DNA from: an uncultured Alphaproteobacteria bacterium
GTDB taxonomy: Bacteria; Pseudomonadota; Alphaproteobacteria; HIMB59; GCA-002718135
Reading direction: 5' to 3'
Assembly: GCA_902590695.1 (NCBI GenBank)
Contig: CACIXR010000003.1
Coordinates: 135,982 to 199,981, forward strand
DNA: 64,000 nucleotides
Positions 17,338-26,148 of this stretch are shown piece by piece. The position numbers and the translations under genes were made by a program. The notes under the pieces are model-generated. The model saw nothing but the letters and a program-made list of their open reading frames with translations. It was not told the origin of the DNA and made no database searches. The first letter of the stretch is position 1. Each line of letters opens with the position of its first letter.

Positions 17338-18618
17338 TTATCCGCCGTATTTTTCTTTAAGTTGTTTTTCAACATCTTCATCCATACGCGTCCAAGCTTC
17401 TTCCATTGTCATTTCACCAACAATAGCTTGTCCTAATCTTGAGATAATTGCGTTAAACATTATACGGTTGTCAACGTGTGCCTGAAGATCAAAAGCGACT
17501 TGATCAATAGTTGGCACTGCGCCAGCAAAAGTGTTTAATGCATGTTTTGCGTTTGGATCATCAGTTTGATAGTCAACTTGTAGATCTAAGTGTCCAGGGA
17601 TGGCAAGAACTTGACCAATAAAACTACTTAGTTGTTCTTTACTAGAAAGATAATCCATTACCTTTCCAACAGCTGGATTAGCATTGAATGCTAATAGTGC
17701 ATTTCCACCTGGCATTCCAGTACATGCAGCAGGACCACATGGAGCTGGTACAGCCCACCAATCAAAATCATCTCCTACTTCATTTGCAAATCTTCCAATT
17801 TGCCATGAACCACTCATCATGAAAACTACCTCAGCAGCATTCCACCAATCATTTGGAGCATGATATTTAGATCCTGAAACTGATCCCCAAAGATCTTTAC
17901 TCATTGTACCTGCTTGGTGCCAGTCATAAAGCATTTGAGTCATAGCTTTTAATCCATCATCAACTAATTTTGGATCACCATTTGAGTCAAAATATTTCGC
18001 ACCCATAGAAATCGCAGGGCCTGATACACGGTGACCTGATCTATCCCAAGCCATTGGTATAGGAGTACCTGTTTTTTCTGCTACTTCAATTGAAACTGCT
18101 GCCCATTCTTCCCAAGTTGCACCAGGGCCTAATAGATCTACACCAGCTTGTTCAAATAGAGTTTTATTTACATATGGACCAGTAACGGTCATTGTAGAAT
18201 GGAAACCATGAATTGAAGTTGTATCTCCAGGCTTACGATACCAATTTAAAAAAGGGCCGAAGCTTTTTTCATAGTAACTTGGATCAGCTACATAAGGCGT
18301 AATATCAGCATAATATTTGTTTAATCCACCAAGATCAGTAACACGAGCAATGTCAGGACCTTCACCAGCAGCAAGCTGGATAGGTAGAGTGTTCATTATT
18401 GCATCATATGGTACAATATCTAAAATTACATTTATATCTGGATTAGCTGCATTAAACTCATCAATTTGTGCTGCAATTGGCACATTTTCTTTGTCTCCAT
18501 CTCCATACCACATAATACGTACATCTGTGGCAGCAAAAGAAACTGCAGAAATTAAAGTTAATGAGAATGAAACTAAAGCTACAGATATTGCTTTTAAAAT
18601 AAACTTAAAGTTCATCAT
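17338..18618 (-). CDS. Periplasmic sugar-binding protein (UgpB/MalE family)
   Basis: This 426-residue secreted solute-binding protein has a clear signal peptide (hydrophobic core ISVALVSFSLTLISAV, cleavage near SFAA). The mature part shows the type 2 periplasmic-binding pattern, including LAAGEGPDIARVTD and MMSGSWQIGRF. A GGAGG Shine-Dalgarno lies 4 bases before the first of two tandem ATGs (18618 and 18615); either could be used. It is divergent from the fucose-isomerase-like gene across 135 bases, so the transporter could import the isomerase substrate. The ligand is otherwise unknown. Confidence 0.9.
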   Translation of the reverse strand: MMNFKFILKAISVALVSFSLTLISAVSFAATDVRIMWYGDGDKENVPIAAQIDEFNAANPDINVILDIVPYDAIMNTLPIQLAAGEGPDIARVTDLGGLNKYYADITPYVADPSYYEKSFGPFLNWYRKPGDTTSIHGFHSTMTVTGPYVNKTLFEQAGVDLLGPGATWEEWAAVSIEVAEKTGTPIPMAWDRSGHRVSGPAISMGAKYFDSNGDPKLVDDGLKAMTQMLYDWHQAGTMSKDLWGSVSGSKYHAPNDWWNAAEVVFMMSGSWQIGRFANEVGDDFDWWAVPAPCGPAACTGMPGGNALLAFNANPAVGKVMDYLSSKEQLSSFIGQVLAIPGHLDLQVDYQTDDPNAKHALNTFAGAVPTIDQVAFDLQAHVDNRIMFNAIISRLGQAIVGEMTMEEAWTRMDEDVEKQLKEKYGG

Positions 18619-18753
18619 TTATCCTCCAATTTTTTTCAGACTTAAACATATTAAATTATTATATACAAGTAATAAAAACCCAGAAATAATGCCAAATTTT
18701 AAAATTAAATAATAATATTTTGTTAAAAAATATTATAAACATATCAAAATTCA

Positions 18754-20127
18754 ATGATTGGTTATTTAGCATTAGCAAGAGATACATTTGATATAAATTA
18801 TGCTTTAGATAATAAAAAAAGGTTTGAAAAATTTATAGATATTTTAGACATTAAATACTCACATTTTAAAGAATTAATTACAGACGATGAAACAGGGAAA
18901 AAAGCTATTAGATATTTTAAAAAACTAAATTGTAGCAAATATATCATTGCTCAAACAACTTTCACTGATGCAAAATTTATAACAAGTTTTGCTAAAACAT
19001 TTAATAAACCAATACATTTAATAAGTTTTAAAGAGCCGAGAACAGGTAAGCGGTTAAGATTGAACTCTTTATGTGGTGTAAATCTTGCTATGCATTCTTT
19101 AATCAAATTAAAATATAAGCCAGAATTTTCAATATTTATTAATAATAAATTATTCGAAATGGAAAAAATTAATAATTTTTTAAAAAATAAAAAAATTTTA
19201 AAAAATAATACATTGAAAAAAATAAAAAATTCTAAAAAGAAAGATGACATTATTTTTTCAAAAAATAAGAATTTAGGACTTGTTGGAAAAAGACCAGATG
19301 GATTTTTTACCTGTGATTATGATAATAGAGAAATAGAAAAAAAATTAAATTATAGTCTTAAGAAAATTAAATTAGAAACTTTGTTTAATATTTCTAAAAA
19401 TGTTAGCACTAAAGATATTACAAAAACTAAAAATCAAATAAAAAAAGATTTGAAATCAGTCTCTAAGTTGAATACAAATGAATTAAATAAAAGTATTTCA
19501 ATTTTTCATGGGTTAGAAAAAATAAAAAATGATAACAAAATTGATACTTTTGCAATTAAGTGTTGGCCTGAAATGTTTACTCAATTTGGATGTGCATCAT
19601 GTGGTCCAATGGCTATGATGAATGAAAAAGGAGTTAGCAGTGCATGTGAAGCTGATGTATTAGGAAGTATAAGTTGCGATATTTTAAATAAGATAAATAA
19701 TAGACCTTCACTTTTAGTAGATGTTGTTGATTGCGATCCCAAAACTGATACTTTAGTTTTTTGGCATTGTGGATTAGCTCCAATTAGTATGGCAAAAAAA
19801 AATACAGCACGTGCAACTGTACATTCTAATAGAAGGAAAGCATTGCTACATGATTTTGCATTTAGACCTGGAAAAATAACAATATTTAGAGTTTCAAAAT
19901 CAGAAAATAAATTAAAATTTATTGTTATTAAAGGTGAAGTTTTAGATAAAAAAAATTCATTTTCAGGTACTTCGGGTGTTGTAAGATTTCAAACAAATAC
20001 CTATCAAAAATTAGTTAGATTATTCACGTCTGGTATCGAACATCATCTAGCATTCACATATGGAGATGTATATTCAGAAATAAAAAAACTAAGTGCGCAA
20101 TTAAATATTCCAATTTACACAACATGA
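18754..20127 (+). CDS. L-fucose/L-arabinose isomerase-like protein; candidate sulfoquinovose isomerase
   Basis: The 457-residue protein belongs to the L-fucose/arabinose isomerase fold, which interconverts aldoses and ketoses using a divalent metal. Likely metal and active-site residues are in WPEMF (E273), ACEADVLG (E299, D301) and FWHCGLAP (H338), in the order expected for the family. A lysine-rich, low-complexity segment (about 140-235) separates the N-terminal and C-terminal parts. SqvD-type sulfoquinovose isomerases of the sulfo-EMP2/sulfo-TAL pathways belong to this superfamily. The nearby YihV-like kinase and sulfopyruvate decarboxylase make that role attractive. Family is seen; the sulfosugar substrate is inference. 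Confidence 0.72.
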   Translation: MIGYLALARDTFDINYALDNKKRFEKFIDILDIKYSHFKELITDDETGKKAIRYFKKLNCSKYIIAQTTFTDAKFITSFAKTFNKPIHLISFKEPRTGKRLRLNSLCGVNLAMHSLIKLKYKPEFSIFINNKLFEMEKINNFLKNKKILKNNTLKKIKNSKKKDDIIFSKNKNLGLVGKRPDGFFTCDYDNREIEKKLNYSLKKIKLETLFNISKNVSTKDITKTKNQIKKDLKSVSKLNTNELNKSISIFHGLEKIKNDNKIDTFAIKCWPEMFTQFGCASCGPMAMMNEKGVSSACEADVLGSISCDILNKINNRPSLLVDVVDCDPKTDTLVFWHCGLAPISMAKKNTARATVHSNRRKALLHDFAFRPGKITIFRVSKSENKLKFIVIKGEVLDKKNSFSGTSGVVRFQTNTYQKLVRLFTSGIEHHLAFTYGDVYSEIKKLSAQLNIPIYTT

Positions 20128-21212
20128 AAACGAAAATTAAATATGGAATTGTTGGAAGTGGACTAATGGGTTGTGAACATATTTCAAATATTAATCTTAT
20201 AGATTCAGCTGAAGTAGTTGCCATCTCAGACAGTAGTGAAAATTCAATAAATAAAGCCAAAAATCTTATCTCAAATGATATTAAAATCTATTCAAATAAT
20301 AATGAAATTTTTAAAAATAATGAAGTGGATGCTTTTATTATTTCGACTCCCAATTTTACCCATCATGATATTATTAAAGAAGCGTTAAAAACAAAAAAAC
20401 ATTTATTAATTGAAAAACCCTTATGTACAAAATTAGAAGATTGTCTTGTAATTAAAAAATTATCAACTTCATATCCATCAGTAATATGGGTGGCTATGGA
20501 GTATAGGTACATGCCACCTGTTCAAAAAATGATCCAAGAAATAGATAGTAATAAAATTGGTAAGCTTAAAATGCTTTCAATTCGTGAACATAGATTTCCA
20601 TTTCTCAAAAAAGTAGATGATTGGAATAGATTCCAAATAAACACCGGTGGGACATTAGTAGAAAAATGCTGTCATTTTTTTGATTTAATGCGCCTAATTA
20701 CAAATAGTGAAGTTGCACAGGTATATGCAAGTGGTGACCAAAGTGTAAATCATCTTAATGAAAATTATAATGGAAAAGTTCCTGATATATTGGACAATGC
20801 ATTTGTAATTTTAGATTTTAAAAATGGAATAAGAAGTTCTTTAGAACTTTGTATGTTTGCAGAAAATTCAGAAATGCAAGAAGAGCTATGTGTTGTTGGA
20901 GATAAGGGTAAAATAGAAACAGGTGTGCCAGCTGATGCATCTGGAAAAAACTCTTCAGAAGTTAGAATAGGTTTAAGAAACTCTAAAAATGCAATTAAAG
21001 AATTAGTTGAGGTAGACAAAAAAATCTTATCAGCTGGGCAACATCATGGATCGACTTATTATCAACATTTAGAATTTATTAAAGCAATTAATAATAATTT
21101 AAAACCACAAGTTTCTATAAACGATGGTCTTCATGCAGTGGCTATTGGAGAAGCAGCAGAGAAATCAATAAAAGAAAATCGTGTGGTTAAGATGAGTGAA
21201 TTTAATCTTTAA
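20124..21212 (+). CDS. Gfo/Idh/MocA-family oxidoreductase
   Basis: This 362-residue NAD(P)-dependent dehydrogenase has IVGSGLMGCEH at the nucleotide site, the IEKPLCT catalytic-lysine motif and GGTLVEKCCHFFDLMRL with the conserved histidine. It is translationally coupled to the isomerase gene through a 4-base overlap, so both should act on the same sugar or its derivative. It converges on the SlcC-like gene with an 11-base overlap. It could oxidise the sugar as an alternative to isomerisation. No substrate is provable from the sequence. Confidence 0.85.
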   Translation: MKTKIKYGIVGSGLMGCEHISNINLIDSAEVVAISDSSENSINKAKNLISNDIKIYSNNNEIFKNNEVDAFIISTPNFTHHDIIKEALKTKKHLLIEKPLCTKLEDCLVIKKLSTSYPSVIWVAMEYRYMPPVQKMIQEIDSNKIGKLKMLSIREHRFPFLKKVDDWNRFQINTGGTLVEKCCHFFDLMRLITNSEVAQVYASGDQSVNHLNENYNGKVPDILDNAFVILDFKNGIRSSLELCMFAENSEMQEELCVVGDKGKIETGVPADASGKNSSEVRIGLRNSKNAIKELVEVDKKILSAGQHHGSTYYQHLEFIKAINNNLKPQVSINDGLHAVAIGEAAEKSIKENRVVKMSEFNL

Positions 21213-22137
21213 AATTTTCAAAAAATTTATTTGTTTTATCAATTATAAAATTACTTACTCTAACGTTTGATTCAGCAGTTACACCTGCAATATGAGGTGT
21301 TAAGATGCAATTCATATCATTTGCAATATTGTTATAAAATGCTTCATTTACTGGTTCATTTTCAAAAACATCTAATGCGAAACCAGAGATATATTTATTT
21401 TTATAAGCATCAATTAAGTCTTTCTCATTGATGACGCCACCCCTAGAAGAATTAATTATAATTGGTTGTTTTTTCATTTTAATAAAAGCTTGTCTGTCAA
21501 ATAGATACTTTGTTTCATTATTTAATGGGACATGAATAGAAATTATGTTAGCCAAATTAAGAATTTCATCGAATGAAACTTTCTTAACATTTTCTGCCTC
21601 CATTTGTATCGAAGTTATAAAAGGATCATATGCAATACAGATAACATCAAAAACATTTACAAGATTTAAAACTTTTTTTGAAATATCCCCAAAACCTATT
21701 AGACCAAAAGTCTTTCCTTTAAGTTCTTTTGTAACAATTGATGTCCTTGGCCATTTTCCTTGTAGAGTTTGTTCTTTAATAATGTGTGTTTTTTTTAATA
21801 ATGTAAGAGAAGAATTCACAACGTATTCTGCAACAGAGTCAGAATTCATACCTGTTGCTGGCTGAACAATGATATTATTTTTTTTACAGTATTCTGTATC
21901 TATATTATCAAGACCAACACCTAATCTTCCTATAAACTTTAAATTTGACGCATTTATTAAAATTTTCTTATCTAAACTTGTTTTATTCCTTACGATGATG
22001 CCATCAAATTTCTGAATTTCTCTCTCTAAAAAATCTTTATTTTGCCAGGCATCTTTTTTATAAATTACATCAAATTTTTTATTTATATTTTGCAATGATT
22101 GTGAATCCATAAATTCTGTAATTAAAATTTTTGTCAT
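21202..22137 (-). CDS. slcC: 2-hydroxyacid dehydrogenase, likely (S)-sulfolactate dehydrogenase
   Basis: This 311-residue enzyme of the D-2-hydroxyacid/phosphoglycerate dehydrogenase family would oxidise (S)-3-sulfolactate to 3-sulfopyruvate with NAD. It opens KILITEFMD and contains IGRLGVGLDNID, the Rossmann motif GLIGFGDISKKV, and catalytic Arg (NSSRGGVINE), Glu (VFENEPVN) and His (LTPHIAG). The opening and the GRLGVGLDNID region resemble SlcC as I recall it. It is last in a minus-strand run kinase-ComE-ComD, with the two sulfopyruvate decarboxylase subunits just upstream, which supports sulfolactate as substrate. Ordinary phosphoglycerate dehydrogenase is less likely given the context and the short length. 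Confidence 0.7.
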   Translation of the reverse strand: MTKILITEFMDSQSLQNINKKFDVIYKKDAWQNKDFLEREIQKFDGIIVRNKTSLDKKILINASNLKFIGRLGVGLDNIDTEYCKKNNIIVQPATGMNSDSVAEYVVNSSLTLLKKTHIIKEQTLQGKWPRTSIVTKELKGKTFGLIGFGDISKKVLNLVNVFDVICIAYDPFITSIQMEAENVKKVSFDEILNLANIISIHVPLNNETKYLFDRQAFIKMKKQPIIINSSRGGVINEKDLIDAYKNKYISGFALDVFENEPVNEAFYNNIANDMNCILTPHIAGVTAESNVRVSNFIIDKTNKFFENFKD

Positions 22138-23042
22138 TTAATTTTTCTAATTTTTAATTTTTTTAAAAACTTTTTTACGTTGTTTAAATTTGGTATTGAA
22201 TATATGCCTCCGGCTTTCATGCATTTTAAAGTTGCAGTAGCTGCTGCCAATTGAATACTTTGAGAGTTTGATTTATTTAATGATAGAGCTGTTGCAAAAG
22301 CACCATGAAAAACATCTCCTGCACAATTCGTTTCAACTGTTTTTACTTTTGGAACATTACAATGATAAAATGAGTTCTTTTCTACCCAATAAACACCTTT
22401 TGATCCCATAGTAACTGCAACAAATTTATTTGTTTCATTGAATATTTGAAAAAGAGCCTTTTGCATATTGATGTTTTTTTTATAAGTTTTCAAACCTTCT
22501 TCAGAAAATATAGGGTGCGAAGCTTTGTGAACAATTTCAGAAATTTTATTAGAATTTTTAAAATTATCTAGATCAGCAACACATTTAATATTTTTTTTAT
22601 TGGTATTAATAGCAATATAAGAGGCCATATCTATCCATCTCATATCTATTGAATAAATATCCTTTTTTTTAAAATTTAATTTGGGTATTTTCTTATAATC
22701 AAGTAATTTTGGATCATTGTATGCTGCTAGTAATCTTTCACCTTTTGTATCCTCAATTACAAAGCTTTGCGAAGACTGACATTTTTTAATAAAAATTGAT
22801 TTACTAGTATTAATAGAAAATTTTTTTAATTCATTTTTTAAAAAGTCAGATGAATCATCATCTCCAAATTTTCCTATGAATTTTGATTCAGAGCCCAAAA
22901 TTTTTGCAGTAAATGCCGATACTGCTGCTGAACCACCTAATCTTTTATCAATACCTCTAGATAAAACTTTAATTGGTTTTTTTGGAAATTTATTAATCCT
23001 ACTTATGTAATCTGTAAATATTGATCCTGCGCAAATGATCAT
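22134..23042 (-). CDS. PfkB-family sugar kinase, sulfofructose kinase (YihV)-like
   Basis: This 302-residue ribokinase-family enzyme aligns by eye with E. coli YihV, which phosphorylates 6-deoxy-6-sulfofructose. Shared features are the SSQSFVIEDTKGER stretch (90-103), the acidic-MRW motif (R135), FSEEGL, CAGDVFHGA and KAGGIYSIP near the end. K25 and R29 fall where YihV also has basic residues. The usual GAGD catalytic motif reads CAGD here, so the first anion-hole glycine is a cysteine. It overlaps slcC by 4 bases and follows comE by 10. A 2-keto-3-deoxygluconate kinase for the uxu pathway is the main alternative. Confidence 0.7.
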   Translation of the reverse strand: MIICAGSIFTDYISRINKFPKKPIKVLSRGIDKRLGGSAAVSAFTAKILGSESKFIGKFGDDDSSDFLKNELKKFSINTSKSIFIKKCQSSQSFVIEDTKGERLLAAYNDPKLLDYKKIPKLNFKKKDIYSIDMRWIDMASYIAINTNKKNIKCVADLDNFKNSNKISEIVHKASHPIFSEEGLKTYKKNINMQKALFQIFNETNKFVAVTMGSKGVYWVEKNSFYHCNVPKVKTVETNCAGDVFHGAFATALSLNKSNSQSIQLAAATATLKCMKAGGIYSIPNLNNVKKFLKKLKIRKIK

Positions 23043-23052
23043 AAAATATTAA

Positions 23053-23622
23053 TTAAAGGTATTTAACTTTACCAATAAACTTTCTAAACCTATCTCTTAT
23101 AGTTATAGGATTGAGTGGAATGGGATCAATTTTAACATTTCCAGAATTGATCTTTGAAATTATTACATATGAATTGTCTTTATCATCAATGGCTTTGTTC
23201 AATTCATTAACTGTTTCCTCGCCAGAACATTCAACTACATTTTTGCAGCCAGCTCCTAATGCAACATCCTTTAAGGAAGTTTTCTCATCAGTAAATGTTC
23301 GTTGATCTCCTGTTGATCCATAAGAGCCATTATCAATTATTAATAAAGTATAGTTTGATGGCGCTCTATTACCTATTGTTGCTAGGGTATTCATATTCAT
23401 TAAAACTGATCCATCACCATCTATACTAATAACGTGTTTATTTTGGGATAGTGACAAACCTAAGCCAATAGAAGATGATAAGCCCATACTGCCTAACATA
23501 TAAAAAAAATTTGGTTGATCACTAATTTTATATAATTCTTGAGATGGAAGACCTATATTACAAATAACTAAGTTATCTTTAAGAATATTTTGTACCTTAT
23601 TTAATAAATCAAAACGGTTCAT
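23053..23622 (-). CDS. comE: Sulfopyruvate decarboxylase, beta (TPP-binding) subunit
   Basis: ComE is the thiamine-diphosphate-binding half of the enzyme that converts 3-sulfopyruvate to sulfoacetaldehyde and CO2. The 189-residue protein has the TPP motif GDGSVLMNMN (69-78) ending at N98. It is followed by YGSTGDQ (101-107), a sequence typical of sulfopyruvate rather than phosphonopyruvate decarboxylases. It overlaps the alpha-subunit gene by 4 bases. Its length and two-gene organisation match the methanogen ComDE arrangement also found in sulfonate-degrading bacteria. Product sulfoacetaldehyde would be used by Xsc, encoded at 57844-59613. Confidence 0.82.
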   Translation of the reverse strand: MNRFDLLNKVQNILKDNLVICNIGLPSQELYKISDQPNFFYMLGSMGLSSSIGLGLSLSQNKHVISIDGDGSVLMNMNTLATIGNRAPSNYTLLIIDNGSYGSTGDQRTFTDEKTSLKDVALGAGCKNVVECSGEETVNELNKAIDDKDNSYVIISKINSGNVKIDPIPLNPITIRDRFRKFIGKVKYL

Positions 23623-24119
23623 TTATCATCTTTCATTAAATTGAAATCACATAAAATAGCTACTGGTGATTCAACAACTTTGGCATGTTTGCTAAATGTT
23701 GAAATTTTATCTAATTCTTTTTCAGAAGAACAATGCAACATAGGTATTCTCAACGTTTGTAAAATATCTTCAGTAATTTTCGCCATTCCGCCTTGCGCTC
23801 CTACTGGCTCACCAGGTGTACCTCTGTAACTAATTAGAAAAACAACAGGCATTTGATATAATTGTAACAGAGAAACAATTGCATTCACTGAATTTCCAAT
23901 CCCTGTATTCTGCATCATTATACACGGGAATTTATTTCCTAAATAAGCTCCAGCACAAATACCCATACCTTCTTCCTCTCTTGGTACAGCCGAATAATAA
24001 ACATCTTTATCATTTTCAAGAATATCAATCATGTTGGCTAATAACTTACAAGGAACACTTAAGTAAAAATCTACTCCACCTTTTTTTAAATTATCGATGA
24101 TTTTTTTACTGATTTTCAT
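23619..24119 (-). CDS. comD: Sulfopyruvate decarboxylase, alpha subunit
   Basis: ComD is the N-terminal, pyrimidine-binding half of sulfopyruvate decarboxylase. The 166-residue protein contains SVPCKLLANMID (21-32), the PREEEGMGICAGAYLG region with the conserved glutamate (E48 or E49) that activates thiamine diphosphate, and MMQNTGIGNSVNA. It is coupled to comE through an ATGA overlap, as expected for subunits made in equal amounts. A split phosphonopyruvate decarboxylase is the alternative, but no other phosphonate gene is visible in the window. Confidence 0.82.
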   Translation of the reverse strand: MKISKKIIDNLKKGGVDFYLSVPCKLLANMIDILENDKDVYYSAVPREEEGMGICAGAYLGNKFPCIMMQNTGIGNSVNAIVSLLQLYQMPVVFLISYRGTPGEPVGAQGGMAKITEDILQTLRIPMLHCSSEKELDKISTFSKHAKVVESPVAILCDFNLMKDDK

Positions 24120-24165
24120 TTATGCGGATGTCTATAGATATAAAATTATAAAACAATAAATTAAT

Positions 24166-25218
24166 TTATTTAAAATCATTTCTTAATTTTATTTTTGTAT
24201 TTGAATTATACATTTCGCCTACTTTTAATATAGTTGATGGAAAATTTGGTTGATTAATAGCATCTGGAAAAATTTGCGTCTCTAGACACATACCATATTG
24301 TAATCCATAATTCCGATTATGTTTGCCATGATATGAATCTTTCATCATATTACCAGTATAAAATTGTATTCCAGGTTGATCAGTCGAGTATTCAACTCCC
24401 ATACCAGTAATATTACTGTAGATGGAGGCTATAGATAGATCAATAGAATGATCTTTGAGAACATAATTGTGATCAATACCACCGCCATCTAAAAAAGATT
24501 TATTTATTTCAAATGAATTATTAAGATCATATTTTGTATTAACTACATCGAATAGTTTACCAGTAGGAATTGATCCCTCATCAGTTTCGCAAATTTGATT
24601 AGATGATATTCTTACAACATGGTCAGTAATATTTTTATAATTATCTTTATGGCCATGGAAATTCCAATAGTTATGATTAGTCATATTAACAATAGTATCT
24701 TGATCTGTAGTAGCATTAAAGGAAATTAAAATTTCATTATTATTATTAAGTTCGTAAATAGTTTTACAATTTAGGTTGCCTGGATAATTTTCTTCTAAAT
24801 GTATAGACTGGTAAGTGAGCTCCACTTTTATACTTTGGCTTGTTTTTTTAATATCGGCTATTTTCCAAATCTTTTTATTGAAACCTACCTCTCCACCATG
24901 AAGATGATCAGGTTCAGTATTAGAATATAAATTATATTCTTTCCCATTAAGAGTAAATTTACTTTGCCCTATTCTATTACAAACTCTTCCAATAATTGAA
25001 TTGAAATATCCATGAGCTTCCAGGCAATCATCTAAATTACCATAACCTAATAAAACATCCTCTGTTTCAGAAACATTCGAAGAAATTGGAATACAAACTT
25101 CACTCATATAACCGCCATAAGTATAAAAACTAAAACTATAATTGTTTGAGTTAATAATATTAACTATGTCAATATCTAAACCTTTATCATTTTGAAGTTT
25201 TGTAATTTTATATTCCAT
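24166..25218 (-). CDS. Aldose 1-epimerase (mutarotase), GalM family
   Basis: This 350-residue enzyme interconverts alpha and beta anomers of a sugar. Active-site motifs are present: GRVCNRIG early, TNHNYWNFHG with the catalytic histidine in the middle, and CLETQIFPDAINQPNFP with the catalytic glutamate near the C-terminus. In E. coli the yih cluster includes a sulfoquinovose mutarotase (YihR) of this fold. The position between the transporter and the sulfopyruvate decarboxylase genes suggests a similar role here, although the length and motifs are those of general GalM. Confidence 0.88.
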   Translation of the reverse strand: MEYKITKLQNDKGLDIDIVNIINSNNYSFSFYTYGGYMSEVCIPISSNVSETEDVLLGYGNLDDCLEAHGYFNSIIGRVCNRIGQSKFTLNGKEYNLYSNTEPDHLHGGEVGFNKKIWKIADIKKTSQSIKVELTYQSIHLEENYPGNLNCKTIYELNNNNEILISFNATTDQDTIVNMTNHNYWNFHGHKDNYKNITDHVVRISSNQICETDEGSIPTGKLFDVVNTKYDLNNSFEINKSFLDGGGIDHNYVLKDHSIDLSIASIYSNITGMGVEYSTDQPGIQFYTGNMMKDSYHGKHNRNYGLQYGMCLETQIFPDAINQPNFPSTILKVGEMYNSNTKIKLRNDFK

Positions 25219-26117
25219 TATGTTTTCCTTAATCTTTGAAAATTATTTTTTCTTTGTTGAAGATAAATGATTAATCCACCTAAAACTATGAAAAAAGCAC
25301 CTGGGAAAAGTTGATCAACTGGCCATTCTGCAAAAAATATCCAACCTAAAATAAGTGCAAAAAATATCTCGATATAATCAAATGGCATAATTTTGCTAAG
25401 TTCTGCTTTTCTAGCACCATATATTAAAAGTAAAGTTCCAGATCCTCCTGCAATCCCCATTATACAAACTATTAAAAAATCATTTATACTTTTGAAATTT
25501 TCCCACATACCAAAAAACACCACTAACATACATGCAACTATGATTGTCCCTGTTTGACCATACAAGTTGATAAGTGGTGAAGGAACATGATCCTCAAAAC
25601 TTAACGATGTTACCCTTGCTAATGAATATCCAAGAGCAGCAAGAATAGGCAGTAATAGCATATAATTAAAGTCTGATGACCAAGGTTGCATAATTAAAAC
25701 TATACCTGCAAAACCAGAGATTACGGCACTCATTTTGTACCAACCAAATTTTTCACCTAATATAGGAATAGCAAGAAGAGTAACCATCATAGGTCCTGTG
25801 TATTCCATGGTAGCAACTAATGCAAAAGGGAGATAAGCATAAGAAGTGTATAGGCACAATTGAGCCAAGGCTACAAAAACTCCACGAAATAAACCTAACT
25901 TCCATTGAGTTATTTTTATTTGTCTACCGTTTCGATGCCAATCTTGTGAAAAATATAAAGCAATAACACATGGAATCATCCCAAATAAATTTCGAAAAAC
26001 AGAAAGTTGAGCAGCTGGGTAATCGTTTCGCAAAAACTTTATCGCTATGCCCATACAATCTAATAAGAACAAACCTGAAAGTGATAGGATAACAGCTAAA
26101 AATAAATTACTTTTCAT
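25218..26117 (-). CDS. EamA/DMT-family transporter
   Basis: This 299-residue inner-membrane protein has ten predicted hydrophobic segments arranged as two EamA repeats (the second begins near LLPILAALGYSLARV). DMT-family members usually export metabolites or take up small solutes. The gene overlaps the mutarotase by one base and follows the ABC ATPase by 31 bases, so it is part of the same transcription unit. An export role for a sulfonate end product such as sulfolactate or dihydroxypropanesulfonate is conceivable but not shown. Confidence 0.85.
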   Translation of the reverse strand: MKSNLFLAVILSLSGLFLLDCMGIAIKFLRNDYPAAQLSVFRNLFGMIPCVIALYFSQDWHRNGRQIKITQWKLGLFRGVFVALAQLCLYTSYAYLPFALVATMEYTGPMMVTLLAIPILGEKFGWYKMSAVISGFAGIVLIMQPWSSDFNYMLLLPILAALGYSLARVTSLSFEDHVPSPLINLYGQTGTIIVACMLVVFFGMWENFKSINDFLIVCIMGIAGGSGTLLLIYGARKAELSKIMPFDYIEIFFALILGWIFFAEWPVDQLFPGAFFIVLGGLIIYLQQRKNNFQRLRKT

Positions 26118-26148
26118 AAAATGTTATGTGTTTTTAAAAGATACTTTT

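Noticed and set aside
18317..18712. Open frame of 131 codons on the plus strand
   Set aside because: Most of it is antisense to the signal-peptide end of the sugar-binding protein and it matches no family I know.
22134..23042. 2-keto-3-deoxygluconate kinase for the uxu pathway
   Set aside because: Possible, but the ordered motifs resemble YihV and the operon partners are sulfopyruvate decarboxylase and an SlcC-like dehydrogenase. It is retained only as the alternative.
23053..24119. Phosphonopyruvate decarboxylase
   Set aside because: That enzyme is normally one chain and has a different sequence after the TPP motif. Two separate subunits and YGSTGDQ point to sulfopyruvate.
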